Shown here: positions 34,825-44,600 of the stretch, piece by piece
Layout of the letters: every line of letters starts with the position of its first letter
How positions within the stretch are numbered: position 1 is the stretch's first letter
NCBI GenBank assembly: GCA_045611845.1
Contig: JAZKXZ010000025.1
Span: forward strand, 350,577-414,576
Length of the DNA: 64,000 nt
Direction: 5' to 3'
Source: Enterocola sp045611845
GTDB lineage: Bacteria; Bacteroidota; Bacteroidia; Bacteroidales; Paludibacteraceae
Notes under the pieces: model-generated
Database searches by the model: none
The model's input: only the letters and a program-made list of their open reading frames with translations
Told to the model about the DNA's origin: nothing
Position numbers and translations under genes: made by a program

Positions 34825-35880
34825 TTATTCAACTTTATAGTCTGCCCACTCTAGGAATAACTCAAAGGAGTTTTCCTCAGGCATAGAGGGTAGGGTTTTC
34901 TCAATGGAGTCTATGTGAGCTATGTGTGCGCAGTGCACTTCGTAGTAGGGTGCGTATTTGTCTTTTGGTAATTTGGCAGCAAGGCTTGTGTAATAGTTTA
35001 CGTAGTCTTTTTTTGTATGAAAGGCAAGTTCTTTGTATGGGAACTTTTCTAGTTTTTCGCATGTCGCTTGGTAGGCAGAGTCTAGCACCAGAGTGGCTTC
35101 TTGTTTGTACTCAGCTTGCTTGTAATCATTGTACGCCACTTTTAAATGTGGCTCGACAAAAAGTGCCACAAGCACACCCACCGCAATACTTAGAATAACT
35201 ATTTTTAGTCTGCTATTTTGCCTGTGAAATGCTTTTTCTACAGCCTCAATATTTGCAAACTCGCCACGCAGGCACTTGCTGGCAATGCGTGAATATTTGT
35301 TTCCTAACAGCGAAACAATAATCTCGCCCAACTTCCTTATATCTTCTTTTGGGTCGTTAGACACCGCCGTAACGGCATCGTCGGTGTTCGACAGACCAAA
35401 ATCTATGAGTTTTACATTGTTCCCATTGCTAGTAATCATTATGTTGCTTAGCTTAAGGTCATGGTGAACAAGCTGCAGGCTGTGTATATATTTAAGTGCA
35501 TCAAGAAGTTGCAAAAATGCTCTTTTGCGAAGCTCTAACGATGGATTTTGCTCAATCCACGCGCCCAATGTGGTGCCTTCTACATACTCTTGCACAATGC
35601 AAAGCCCCAAATCTGCTACTTCTTCCATAGAGTAGGTTGTGGCAATATTTGGATGCGCCAGCGAAATACCAAGTCTGAATTCCTTTTCGTGCAGAATTTG
35701 ATACTCGGTGAATGGGCGAAACTCTTTTTTTATCGATTTAATGATAAAACGTCTGCCATAACGTGTGCCCACATAAAGCGCATTGCGTGAGCGCACTTGA
35801 AAGCACGAAATGCCGGTCCAGTCTTTTGAAAAAGAGCCTGGCTCCATAAAACCCGATGAAGAAGAATAATCTGTACTCAT
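34825..35880 (-). CDS. membrane-anchored Ser/Thr protein kinase-like protein
   Basis: 351 aa from the ATG at 35880. A longer frame to 35970 exists, but the -7 box at 35894-35887 overlaps it. Kinase motifs: Lys48 in FIIK, VQEYVEGTTLGAWIE hinge, HHDLKLSN (His140-Asp141, Asn146) in place of HRDLKxxN, and DFG at 160-162. The activation segment is short and I see no APE motif. A membrane helix (about 226-243) links the cytoplasmic kinase to an exported domain of about 105 residues. Divergent from the RluA gene. The substrate is unknown. Confidence 0.83.
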   Translation of the reverse strand: MSTDYSSSSGFMEPGSFSKDWTGISCFQVRSRNALYVGTRYGRRFIIKSIKKEFRPFTEYQILHEKEFRLGISLAHPNIATTYSMEEVADLGLCIVQEYVEGTTLGAWIEQNPSLELRKRAFLQLLDALKYIHSLQLVHHDLKLSNIMITSNGNNVKLIDFGLSNTDDAVTAVSNDPKEDIRKLGEIIVSLLGNKYSRIASKCLRGEFANIEAVEKAFHRQNSRLKIVILSIAVGVLVALFVEPHLKVAYNDYKQAEYKQEATLVLDSAYQATCEKLEKFPYKELAFHTKKDYVNYYTSLAAKLPKDKYAPYYEVHCAHIAHIDSIEKTLPSMPEENSFELFLEWADYKVE

Positions 35881-35886
35881 ATACTG

Positions 35887-35894
35887 CAAAAGTA
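35887..35894 (-). promoter_or_regulatory. -7 box of kinase, leaderless
   Basis: TACTTTTG on the minus strand ends 6 bases before the ATG, so the mRNA has almost no leader. Confidence 0.55.
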
Positions 35895-35906
35895 TAAAGA
35901 TTTTCT

Positions 35907-35914
35907 TATCTTTG
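35907..35914 (+). promoter_or_regulatory. -7 box of rluA-family operon
   Basis: TATCTTTG. It overlaps the most upstream possible ATG (35912), which therefore cannot be the start used from this promoter. Confidence 0.65.
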
Positions 35915-35944
35915 CAAGTTGAGATAATGTTTAAAGAAAAGAAG

Positions 35945-36847
35945 ATGCAAAAGAATAATATGCAAAACAAACAATATACAATTTCGGTGACAGAGAATGC
36001 TCCGCTAATGGAGTATCTTACAAAAAAACTTAGCGATCATAGCAGAACATCGCTTCGTTCACTTATAGTTCACGGTCAAATTTGGCTAAACGGCACTAAA
36101 ATGCTTACAGATAGAGAATTTCCTCTTAAAAAGGGTGACAAACTAGAGATTCGTTCTTCTAAAACCATGCTTAAGAAGAAAAAACTTATTCACTCACACA
36201 TGCATGTGGTGCACGAAGACGACGATGTGATGGTGGTGTATAAAAAAGAAGGTTTCCTTACTGTGGGCACAGAAAAAGACAAAATAAACACCGTATATCA
36301 TGTGCTAAATAAATACATGAAGTCTTACGGACGCGACAAACGTATTTATGTGGTTCACCGTTTGGATAGAGAAACTTCTGGTCTTCTTATTTTTGCAAAA
36401 AGCCAAGAGGTGCAAGAAACGCTACAAAAAAACTGGACAAAAATGGTGCCAGAAAGAAGTTATCTTGCCATTGTAACAGGCACAATGCCAGACAAAAAAG
36501 GTGTGATTAAGTCTTATCTTACAGAAGACAAATCGCTTATTATGCACGCAAGCGAAAAAGACAACGGTGGCGACTACGCAGAGCTAGAATATGAAGTAAT
36601 CCAAGAAAAACATCCATACACTTTGGTGAAACTTAGCCTTGAAACTGGCCGTAAAAACCAAATTCGTGTGCAACTAAAAAGCGTGGGTTGTCCAATTGTG
36701 GGTGATAAAAAATACGGTAGCACATACAAAACAGCTGGTAGAGTATGCTTACACGCAGGTATGCTTCACTTTGTGCACCCAGTAACCAAAAAACATCACC
36801 AATTTGAGGCTCCAATGCCAGTGGAATTTAAAAAGTTAATGAAATGA
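35945..36847 (+). CDS. RluA-family pseudouridine synthase
   Basis: Converts specific uridines in rRNA or tRNA to pseudouridine. About 300 aa: an N-terminal S4 RNA-binding domain (SLRSLIVHGQIWLNGTKM) is followed by the catalytic domain with HRLDRETSG at about 138-146 (catalytic Asp141), ETGRKNQIRVQL and VGDKKYGS. Upstream ATGs at 35912 and 35927 are in frame. I prefer 35945 because the promoter lies at 35907-35914. It overlaps the next gene by 4 bases, so it heads an operon with the MORN protein and xseA. The target uridine is not predictable here. Confidence 0.9.
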   Translation: MQKNNMQNKQYTISVTENAPLMEYLTKKLSDHSRTSLRSLIVHGQIWLNGTKMLTDREFPLKKGDKLEIRSSKTMLKKKKLIHSHMHVVHEDDDVMVVYKKEGFLTVGTEKDKINTVYHVLNKYMKSYGRDKRIYVVHRLDRETSGLLIFAKSQEVQETLQKNWTKMVPERSYLAIVTGTMPDKKGVIKSYLTEDKSLIMHASEKDNGGDYAELEYEVIQEKHPYTLVKLSLETGRKNQIRVQLKSVGCPIVGDKKYGSTYKTAGRVCLHAGMLHFVHPVTKKHHQFEAPMPVEFKKLMK

Positions 36848-37599
36848 GAAAATTTGTAATTCTTTCGTTGTTGGCTATAGCCACATTGTCTTTACAAGCG
36901 CAAGCAGAGTATAAAAAGACAAAATATCCAAATGGTAACACAAAAATGGAGGGTTATTTCGAAAATGGTAATCCTGTAGGTGAGGTAAAGCGTTATCACG
37001 AAAACGGTAAACTTCAAGGTATCCAGATTTTCGCTCAAGATGGCACTTCTAAAGCAGAAATTTATGCTGGTGATGGCACACTTTCTGCAAGAGGAAATTA
37101 CGAAGGTCATAACAAAGTTGGTCTATGGCGTTATTATGCATCTTCTGGTTATCTGTTTATGATGGAAAACTATGAAAAAGGCATAAGACAAGGTGAAGCA
37201 CTAGTGTTTTCTGCCGATAGTGTGGTGCTAGAAAGAATGTTTTTCGTGGACGGACTTCTAAATGGCGAACGCATTTCTTATTACCCATACGGCAATATGA
37301 TGACAAGATATACCTATGAAATGGGTGTGCTAAATGGTCTTTATCAGTTCTTTTTCGAGAGTGGTAGCCTTGGCGAACAAGGTGAGTTTCTAAACGGTAA
37401 AAAGGATGGACTTTGGCTAGTGTATGATGTGGAATCGCCAGAGGTACAAGAAATACACTATGTAGATGGCGTGGCCACAAATCAGGCCGAACTTGATGCT
37501 AAATTACAAGAGAAACTAGACTCATACGACGTAGACCCTAAAATTTTAGACCCAGAAGACTATATAAACAATCCTGAGGCCTATTTTGGTAAATTATGA
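36844..37599 (+). CDS. YwqK-family MORN-repeat protein, exported
   Basis: 251 aa with a signal peptide (MRKFVILSLLAIATLSLQAQA). Several MORN-like repeats follow: YPNGNTKMEGYFENGNPVGEV, YHENGKLQG, GNYEGHNKVGLWRYY, GEFLNGKKDGLW. The family is often labelled antitoxin component YwqK, but there is no toxin partner here and the protein is exported, so the label says little. Overlaps of 4 bases with both neighbours show translational coupling. Confidence 0.85.
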   Translation: MRKFVILSLLAIATLSLQAQAEYKKTKYPNGNTKMEGYFENGNPVGEVKRYHENGKLQGIQIFAQDGTSKAEIYAGDGTLSARGNYEGHNKVGLWRYYASSGYLFMMENYEKGIRQGEALVFSADSVVLERMFFVDGLLNGERISYYPYGNMMTRYTYEMGVLNGLYQFFFESGSLGEQGEFLNGKKDGLWLVYDVESPEVQEIHYVDGVATNQAELDAKLQEKLDSYDVDPKILDPEDYINNPEAYFGKL

Positions 37600-38759
37600 A
37601 TTCTATAAGTTTATATGATTTAAACAAGCAAATTGGCTCTGTTATAAAGACAGGACTTTCTACCGCAGTGTGGGTTCATGCAGAAATTAATAGCATAAAC
37701 GTGCAGCGTGTAGGACATTGTTACATAGAACTTATAGAAAAAGATGAAAATAACGGCAATATTATTGCCAAATCTCGTGCCAATATTTGGGCGAACATTT
37801 ATAAAGGAATTTCGGCATATTTTCTAGCCGAAACAGGCAAAACTCTTGCCGCTGGCATGAAGGTGGCTTTTTGCGTAGATGTAACCTTTCATGAAGTGTA
37901 TGGCATAAGCCTAAATGTGGTGGATATAGACCCTACATATACACTAGGCGAGAGTGCGCGCAGAAAAGCACAAGTGATAAAACGCCTCGAAGACGATGGC
38001 ATTATAGATATGAACAAACTTCTGTCTATCAAGCCACTAGTTAAGAATATTGCTGTGATTTCTGCCGAGGGTGCTGCTGGCTATGGCGACTTTGTTCACC
38101 AACTTCTTGGCAATAAATACGGTTACGCATATAACCTTACCCTGTTCAACTCCATTATGCAGGGTGAAAGAGCCGAAGCCTCTATTTTAGAATCCCTAGA
38201 CAAAGTTTTAGAGAGTATTGATGAATTTGACGTGCTTGTAATGATACGTGGCGGTGGCGCGGTGTCTGATTTAGACTGTTTCGATTCATACAATCTTTCT
38301 GCTGCATTGGCGCAGTTTCCACTTCCTGTGCTTACAGGTATTGGGCACACAAGAGACGTGTCGGTGGTGGATATGGTGGCAAATATGCCGCTGAAAACTC
38401 CTACTGCAGTGGCAGATTTTCTTATTCATCATACTCGCACACTCGAAGAAAAAATAGATTCGTACGTGGCGCTACTATATCAGTCTGTCACTTCTCTTTT
38501 AGATAAAAACACAAGACGTTTGGACCAATGCTTAACGCTTCTTCCGCTTTACGCCGGCAGAATGCTCGACAAAAAACTGCACGCGCTTGAACTTATGGAA
38601 AGAAGTCTTGAGCTGATGTCGCCCGAGGCAGCCTTAAGAAAGGGTTTTGCGATAGTGTCTAAAAACGGCAAGGCAGTGAAAGCGGTGGACTTAAAAACTG
38701 ATGATGAGATTAAAATAACATTAATAGATGGAGAGGTGGGAGCTGTAATTAAAGTTTGA
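37596..38759 (+). CDS. xseA: exodeoxyribonuclease VII large subunit
   Basis: 387 aa. An N-terminal OB-fold nucleic-acid-binding domain (about 1-100; VWVHAEINSINVQRVGHCYIEL) precedes the catalytic domain with SAEGAAGYGDF, MIRGGGAVSDLDCFD and LTGIGHTRDVSVVDMVAN, conserved in XseA. A coiled-coil stretch and a small C-terminal domain (SPEAALRKGFAIVSKNGKAV) follow. With XseB it degrades single-stranded DNA from both ends. It is coupled to the MORN gene upstream; xseB lies 93 bases downstream, separated by an inverted-repeat element. Confidence 0.95.
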   Translation: MNSISLYDLNKQIGSVIKTGLSTAVWVHAEINSINVQRVGHCYIELIEKDENNGNIIAKSRANIWANIYKGISAYFLAETGKTLAAGMKVAFCVDVTFHEVYGISLNVVDIDPTYTLGESARRKAQVIKRLEDDGIIDMNKLLSIKPLVKNIAVISAEGAAGYGDFVHQLLGNKYGYAYNLTLFNSIMQGERAEASILESLDKVLESIDEFDVLVMIRGGGAVSDLDCFDSYNLSAALAQFPLPVLTGIGHTRDVSVVDMVANMPLKTPTAVADFLIHHTRTLEEKIDSYVALLYQSVTSLLDKNTRRLDQCLTLLPLYAGRMLDKKLHALELMERSLELMSPEAALRKGFAIVSKNGKAVKAVDLKTDDEIKITLIDGEVGAVIKV

Positions 38760-38761
38760 AT

Positions 38762-38814
38762 CTTGGATGTTGGAATAAAAAAAAGAGCCTTCGGCAAATA
38801 TTCCAACATCCAAG
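38762..38814. repeat. inverted-repeat element C between xseA and xseB
   Basis: Perfect 15-bp arms (38762-38776 and 38800-38814) flank a core of eight As followed by GAGCCTTCGGCAAAT. The core contains GCC-TTC-GGC; read on the minus strand it is a small hairpin followed by TCTTTTTTTT. Outer flanks (ATTAAAGTT words) and AATTCCT heptamers at 38826-38839 are shared with elements A and B. Confidence 0.85.
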
Positions 38815-38852
38815 CTCCCAACTTTAATTCCTAATTCCTAATTTATAAAGAC

Positions 38853-39035
38853 ATGAACGATTTTGAAAAAAACATGCGTGAGATTGAGAGCATCATCTCA
38901 AAGATTGACAAGGGCGAGGTGAACCTTGCCGAGCTTGCAAGCGAAGTAGAAAAAGCAAAGCAACTTATTAACTCGTGTAAAAGTGAGTTAAAAAATATTC
39001 AAACTAAGATAGAAAATCTGGTAGTTAATGAATAA
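38853..39035 (+). CDS. xseB: exodeoxyribonuclease VII small subunit
   Basis: 60 aa, the size of the XseB family. Helical hairpin: FEKNMREIESIISKIDKGEV then NLAELASEVEKAKQLINSCK. Six XseB chains assemble on the coiled coil of XseA. It follows xseA after the inverted-repeat element, so co-transcription would have to read through that structure. Confidence 0.92.
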   Translation: MNDFEKNMREIESIISKIDKGEVNLAELASEVEKAKQLINSCKSELKNIQTKIENLVVNE

Positions 39036-39068
39036 AAGCTTAAATTTGTCAGCTATTAGTATAAATAA

Positions 39069-40457
39069 ATGAATATGAATATCAAGAAACTTCTTTTGTT
39101 GTGTATCAGTGCATTATGCTTTTCTGCCGTGGTAGCAAAAACATCATCACAAAAGGTAGAAACCGATATTCCAACATCTTGGAATAATTTAGATACACTA
39201 TTTGTTCAGCAAGATATCGACCAAAAATGGTGGCTTGGCTTTGGCGATGCCACTTTAAACTCTCTAGTGGATATCTGCATTGCAAACAACTACAATTTGG
39301 CAGAGGCCGCTTACAGAGTAGATGCAGCAAAAGCTTCTATGCGTAAGGCAGAAGGTGGATACTATCCATCAATTAATATTTCTGCAGCCTACGACTACAA
39401 CCAAAATGTTACCACACAAGGCATCACCCGTATGGGGTCGCTTGGTGCAGATATGCAGTGGGAAATAGACATTATCGGTGCAGTCAGAGGCAGGGCAAAT
39501 TCTCAAAAATACAATTTCCAAGCCACACAAGAAGAATACAATGCAGTAATGACATCGCTTATTGCAAAAGTGGTTTCTTCATATATAAACCTTCGCACAG
39601 CGCAAGCTCGTCTTCAGGTGGTAGAATCAAACCTTCATATACAAGAACAAACAAAAGACATTACAGAAGCACGTTTCAACACTGGTCTTGCTTCTGCACT
39701 AGATGTGGCACAAGCAAAATCTATTTACTATGCCACAGCAGCAAAAGTGCCAGAACTTGAAACCACAGTGTCTGAATGCCTTAATGCAATAGGTATTTTA
39801 AGTGGTAAAATTCCATGGATGCTAGATGCAGAGCTAAATATTTCTACATTCTCAGCTATTCCTGCTTCAAGCACTCAAATGATACCAGTGTCTGTGCCTG
39901 CAGAAATTCTTCGCCAACGCCCTGACGTGCGTGCAGCAGAAAAATCTATCGACGCATGTGCTTCACTTGTGGGTGCTACAGTGGCAGATTGGCTACCAAA
40001 ATTTTATGTAACAGGTAAAATTGGTGTAGCATCTCAAGACTTTAAAAACCTTTTCCAAGAAGATAAACTATATTGGCAAGTAGCTCCAGCTATTAAGTGG
40101 AATATCTTCTCAGGCACTGCACTTTCTGGTCAGATTCAGGAGGCTAAAGCCAAAACAGAAATGGCAGTGAACGCATACAACAACGTAGTGCTAAATGCTC
40201 TACAAGAGGTAGACAACTCTATGGTGTCGTACAAACACAGCATTAGCGAAAAAGACGCATACGCAGTGGCATACGAACAAGCCGAGCTTACATTCAACCT
40301 TGCTCTTGACCTTTACAAAAAAGGCCTTATCGAGTTTCAAAACGTGCTAGATGCACAAAGAAATCTACTTAGCTACGAAGAAGCAAAAGTAATGTCAGAA
40401 GCAAATGTTTCACTTTCTTTAGTTCAACTTTATTTAGCCCTAGGCGGTGGATATTAA
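39069..40457 (+). CDS. TolC-family outer membrane efflux protein
   Basis: 462 aa. After a signal peptide, the outer membrane factor (NodT-type) pattern is seen: WWLGFGDATLNSLVDICIANNYNLAEAAYRVDAAKAS, the paired RQRPDVRAAEKS region near the middle, and a second half repeating the helical layout (LALDLYKKGLIEFQNVLDAQRNLLSYEEA). It forms the outer-membrane channel of the tripartite pump encoded with the next two genes. An alternative start two codons on (MNIKK) is equally possible. There is no clear -7 box. Confidence 0.93.
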   Translation: MNMNIKKLLLLCISALCFSAVVAKTSSQKVETDIPTSWNNLDTLFVQQDIDQKWWLGFGDATLNSLVDICIANNYNLAEAAYRVDAAKASMRKAEGGYYPSINISAAYDYNQNVTTQGITRMGSLGADMQWEIDIIGAVRGRANSQKYNFQATQEEYNAVMTSLIAKVVSSYINLRTAQARLQVVESNLHIQEQTKDITEARFNTGLASALDVAQAKSIYYATAAKVPELETTVSECLNAIGILSGKIPWMLDAELNISTFSAIPASSTQMIPVSVPAEILRQRPDVRAAEKSIDACASLVGATVADWLPKFYVTGKIGVASQDFKNLFQEDKLYWQVAPAIKWNIFSGTALSGQIQEAKAKTEMAVNAYNNVVLNALQEVDNSMVSYKHSISEKDAYAVAYEQAELTFNLALDLYKKGLIEFQNVLDAQRNLLSYEEAKVMSEANVSLSLVQLYLALGGGY

Positions 40458-40486
40458 TAAGATATAAACAACAAAAAATTAATATA

Positions 40487-41617
40487 ATGAAAAGAGTTAT
40501 AAACATTGCATTAACTATTTTAGTGGCTGTTTTTGTGGCAGCATGTGCAGAAAAAGAGGTAAAACAAGCACCTCTACCTCAATACTCAGTAGAAAAACCA
40601 GAACTTCGTGATATTGTTTATCATTTAGATTATCCAGGTTTCCTTCAATCTGAACAAGTAGTAGATATTATATCACGTACCGAAGGTTATCTAGAAAAAA
40701 TGAACGTTAAACCTGGTCAAAATGTAAAAGAAGGTGACGTGCTTTTTGTAATAGAACCTAAAAACTACGAAGATAAACTTAAAGAAGCAGAAGCAAGTTT
40801 AGAAACTGCAAAAGCAAATCTAAAACTTGCAGAAACCACTCTAGAAAGAATGCTAGAAGCAGCAAAAAGCCAAGCAGTGAGCGAACTAGATGTAATTCAA
40901 GCACAAACTCAAGTAGATCTTTGCAAAGCTGCTGTGAAAAAAGCAGAATCTGGCAAATCTCTTGCTGCTACAAACTTAGACTACTGCTATGTGAAAGCTC
41001 CTTGCAGCGGTAGAGTGAGTGTAAACAAAGTGGATGTGGGCAACTATGTTACCCCAAAAACCTTGCTTGCTACTCTTTACAAAGACGACAACCTATATGT
41101 AAATTTCTCTATCGAGGCTAGCAAACTTATTTGGGCTCAAGCACAAGCTAAAAGCTCAAACCTAAAACTAGGTAAAGGAAGCAAATTTGAAACTGTAAAT
41201 GTTTACCTTAGCGACTCACAAGGCAATAAATATCCATACCAAGCAAAATTAGACTACCTTGCTCCATCTTCTGATATTTCTACAGGTACAGTAGATATGA
41301 GAGCTGTGTTAAAGAATTCTTCAAAAGAACTAAACAATGGCGTGGTAGTAAATATTTCACTTCCATTTAAAAATGTGGAAAAAGCAGTGCTTATTCCTGA
41401 GTCTTCTATCGGCACAGACCAATCTGGTAGATACATTTATGTGGTGAAAAACGACACTGTTCGCTACAGAAGCGTGCAAGTAGGCCAACTAGAAGCCGAC
41501 AACAAACGTGAAATTATCAAAGGTCTTGAAGCCGACGAATGGTACATTACTCAAGCTCTTACCAAAGTGCGCAACGGTCAGGCAATCAAACCAATAGAAA
41601 AAGAAACATCTAAATAA
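40487..41617 (+). CDS. RND efflux periplasmic adaptor lipoprotein
   Basis: 376 aa with lipoprotein signal ending FVAAC (Cys20). The membrane-fusion layout: lipoyl halves around YLEKMNVKPGQNVKEGDVLFVIEPKNY and LDYCYVKAPCSGRVSVNKVDVGNYV, an alpha hairpin between them, then a beta-barrel and the membrane-proximal domain (AVLIPESSIGTDQSGRYIYVV). It couples the inner membrane pump to the TolC-type channel. Gaps to its neighbours are 29 and 8 bases. Confidence 0.93.
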   Translation: MKRVINIALTILVAVFVAACAEKEVKQAPLPQYSVEKPELRDIVYHLDYPGFLQSEQVVDIISRTEGYLEKMNVKPGQNVKEGDVLFVIEPKNYEDKLKEAEASLETAKANLKLAETTLERMLEAAKSQAVSELDVIQAQTQVDLCKAAVKKAESGKSLAATNLDYCYVKAPCSGRVSVNKVDVGNYVTPKTLLATLYKDDNLYVNFSIEASKLIWAQAQAKSSNLKLGKGSKFETVNVYLSDSQGNKYPYQAKLDYLAPSSDISTGTVDMRAVLKNSSKELNNGVVVNISLPFKNVEKAVLIPESSIGTDQSGRYIYVVKNDTVRYRSVQVGQLEADNKREIIKGLEADEWYITQALTKVRNGQAIKPIEKETSK

Positions 41618-41625
41618 AAACTACT

Positions 41626-44600
41626 ATGTCTAAGTTTTTTATTAATAGACCAATATTTGCGTTTGTTATTTCGCTGCTTATTATTTTGGCAGGGGGAATA
41701 ACACTTACATCGCTACCAATATCGCTATATCCAGATATTACTCCACCAACAGTATCTGTTACTGCATACTATCCTGGTGCAAATGCTGAGGTAATTGCAG
41801 AAACAGTGGCTGCTCCTATCGAAGATAAAGTAAATGGTGTGGAAAACATGCTTTACATGAACTCTACATCGTCTTCTGCTGGTGTTTATACCCTTACAGT
41901 AACATTCGAAGTAGGCACAGATATCGACATGGCCACCGTGCTTGTGCAAAACCGTGTAAACCAAGCCACATCTAGCCTTCCATCAGAAGTAACACGTTTG
42001 GGTGTAACCACAGAAAAGAAGTCTAGTAGTATTCTTATGATGATTGGTTTAACATCAGACAATCCAGACCTTTACAACAACACATACCTTACAAACTACG
42101 CTTCGCTAAACATTGTAGACGAACTTAAACGTATTGAAGGTGTGGGTGCTGTGAGTACTTTTGGTGCCGACGTGTATAGTATGCGTATGTGGCTAGACCC
42201 AGAGGTGCTTAGAATGCGTAACCTTACTCCATCAGACGTGATTTCTGCTATCCAAGAGCAAAACGTGCAAGTGTCTGCGGGTAAAGTAGGGGAAATGCCT
42301 ACAGCAAACAACGAACCATTTCAATACACTCTTAATGTGCAAGGACGTTTAACCAGCATAGAAGAGTTTGGAAATATTATTGTGCGCGCAGGCGATAGAG
42401 GCAATATCTTAAGACTAAAAGATGTTGCAAAAATAGAGTTAGGTAGTAAAACCTACACTATCGACAGTAAAATCAATCACCAACCTGCCACATCTATCTG
42501 TATTTATCAGCTACCAGGTGCAAACTCAATTAAAGTGGCATCAGATGTAAATGCAAAAGTGGCTGAGATTACCAAAAACCTTCCAGAAGGTGTAAAAGCA
42601 GAAGTGGTGCTAGATACTACCAAATTTATCGAGGTGTCTATCGAAGAGGTATATCACACACTATTTGAAGCATTCGTGCTTGTAATTATTGTGATTTTAC
42701 TTTTCCTTCAAGACTTCCGTTCAACACTTATCCCAGCCATCACCATTCCAGTGTCGCTTATCGGTACATTTGCCGTGATGGGTGTGATGGGATTCTCAAT
42801 TAATACTCTTACACTCTTTGGTCTTATCCTAGCCATTGGTATTGTGGTGGACGACGCCATTCTGGTGGTGGAAAACACTGCCCGACACATGGAGGAGAGT
42901 GGTCTGTCGCCATACGAAGCCACCATTAAGGCTATGGAAGAAATCACAGGTCCTATCATTGGTACTGTGCTTGTGCTTCTTGCTGTGTTCGTGCCAACAG
43001 CGTTTATGGGCGGTATTACAGGTGAGATGTACAAACAATTTGCTATCACCATTGCGGTATCAACAGCCTTCTCTGGTCTTAACGCGCTAACGCTGAGCCC
43101 TGCTCTTTGTTCGCTTATCTTAAAACCAAAAGAGCCAGGTAAAGAAAGCAAATTCTTTGTTTATAAATATTTCAATAAAATATTCGATAAACTTCACATA
43201 GGTTACTCTAAAGTATTGGAAGTTTTCCTACGTAAATCTACTGCTATTTTAGCTACATTCTGTGTGATTTTAGCTCTTGTGGCGTTTGGATTTAAGAAAC
43301 TTCCTACAGCGTTCATCCCTACAGAAGACCAAGGTTACTTTATGGTTCAATGCGAATTACTTCCTGGTGCTTCACTTGTGGAAACAATGCAAGTAATGGA
43401 TAAAGCAGGTGCTATTTTAGACAAAATCCCTGGTGTGAAAGCACACGTAAGTATTTCTGGTAACTCTGTGGCAGAACAAGCTCAAATATCTAGTAAGGCT
43501 ACTATGTTCGTTATCTTAGACGACTGGTCTTTACGAGAAGAACCAGAAAAGAGTCACTTGGCTATTATTCAAAAATTCAATGCAATGGCCTCTCAAACCA
43601 TAGAGAATGCAAGTTTGTATGCGTTCCCTATGCCAGCTATCCAAGGTCTTGGTACTTCTGGTGGTTTTGAGCTTTATGTGCAAGACAAATCGAACCAAGG
43701 TGTGCTAGAACTTCAAAGCATGGCAGAAGAACTTGCTGCCACTGCAAACACAAACGAAGGCTTAAGCGCAGTGCGTTCTTCATTTAAAGCTACTGTGCCT
43801 CAATATTACTTAAATATCGACAGAGACAAAGTGAAACTTCACAACCTTTCTATAGGTAGTGTGTTCAACACTCTTTCTGCATATTTAGGTTCATCATACG
43901 CAAACGACTTTGTGCTATTTGGTAAAGTATATCAAGTGCGTTTGCAAGCAGAAGCAAAAGACCGTGCCACAATCGACGATTTAATGAAACTTTCTGTAAG
44001 AAACTCAGAAGGCAAGATGGTGCCATTTGGTGCATTTGTTACAGTGGAACAACAACTTGGTACAGAGGTTATAGCAAGATACAATATGTATAAGGCGGCC
44101 TATATGTCTGGTAACCCTGCCACAGGATATAGTTCTGGTCAGGCACAAGAAACATTTGCTAAAGTAGCAGAAGAATCTCTTGGTAGCAACTTTGGTTTTG
44201 AATGGACATCAATGGCATTCCAAGAACAAATGGCAGGCGACTCTACAGTAATGATTTTCGCCCTTGCTATTATTGTGGTGCTTATGGTGCTTGCTGCTCA
44301 ATACGAGAGTGTTACTAGCCCACTTGCAGTAATTATGGCGGTGCCAGTGGCTCTGCTTGGTATCATTATTGCGTGCGTCATTGCAGGACGTTCAAACGAT
44401 ATTTATACCCAAATTGGTATGGTGCTTATGATTGCTCTTTCGGCCAAAAACGCCATCCTTATTGTAGAGTTTGCTCGCGACTATAGAAAAGAAGGTAAGA
44501 GCATCTACGACTCTTCACTTGAAGCAGGTAAGGTGCGTCTGCGTCCTATTCTTATGACATCATTTGCATTTATTTTGGGTGTGCTTCCACTTGTAACAGC

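Noticed and set aside
36844..37599. YwqK protein as half of a toxin-antitoxin pair
   Set aside because: It has a signal peptide and sits between RluA-type and xseA genes with no toxin candidate; the name is a family label only.
42708..43151. 147-codon minus-strand ORF inside the RND permease gene
   Set aside because: Shadow of a strongly conserved coding region.
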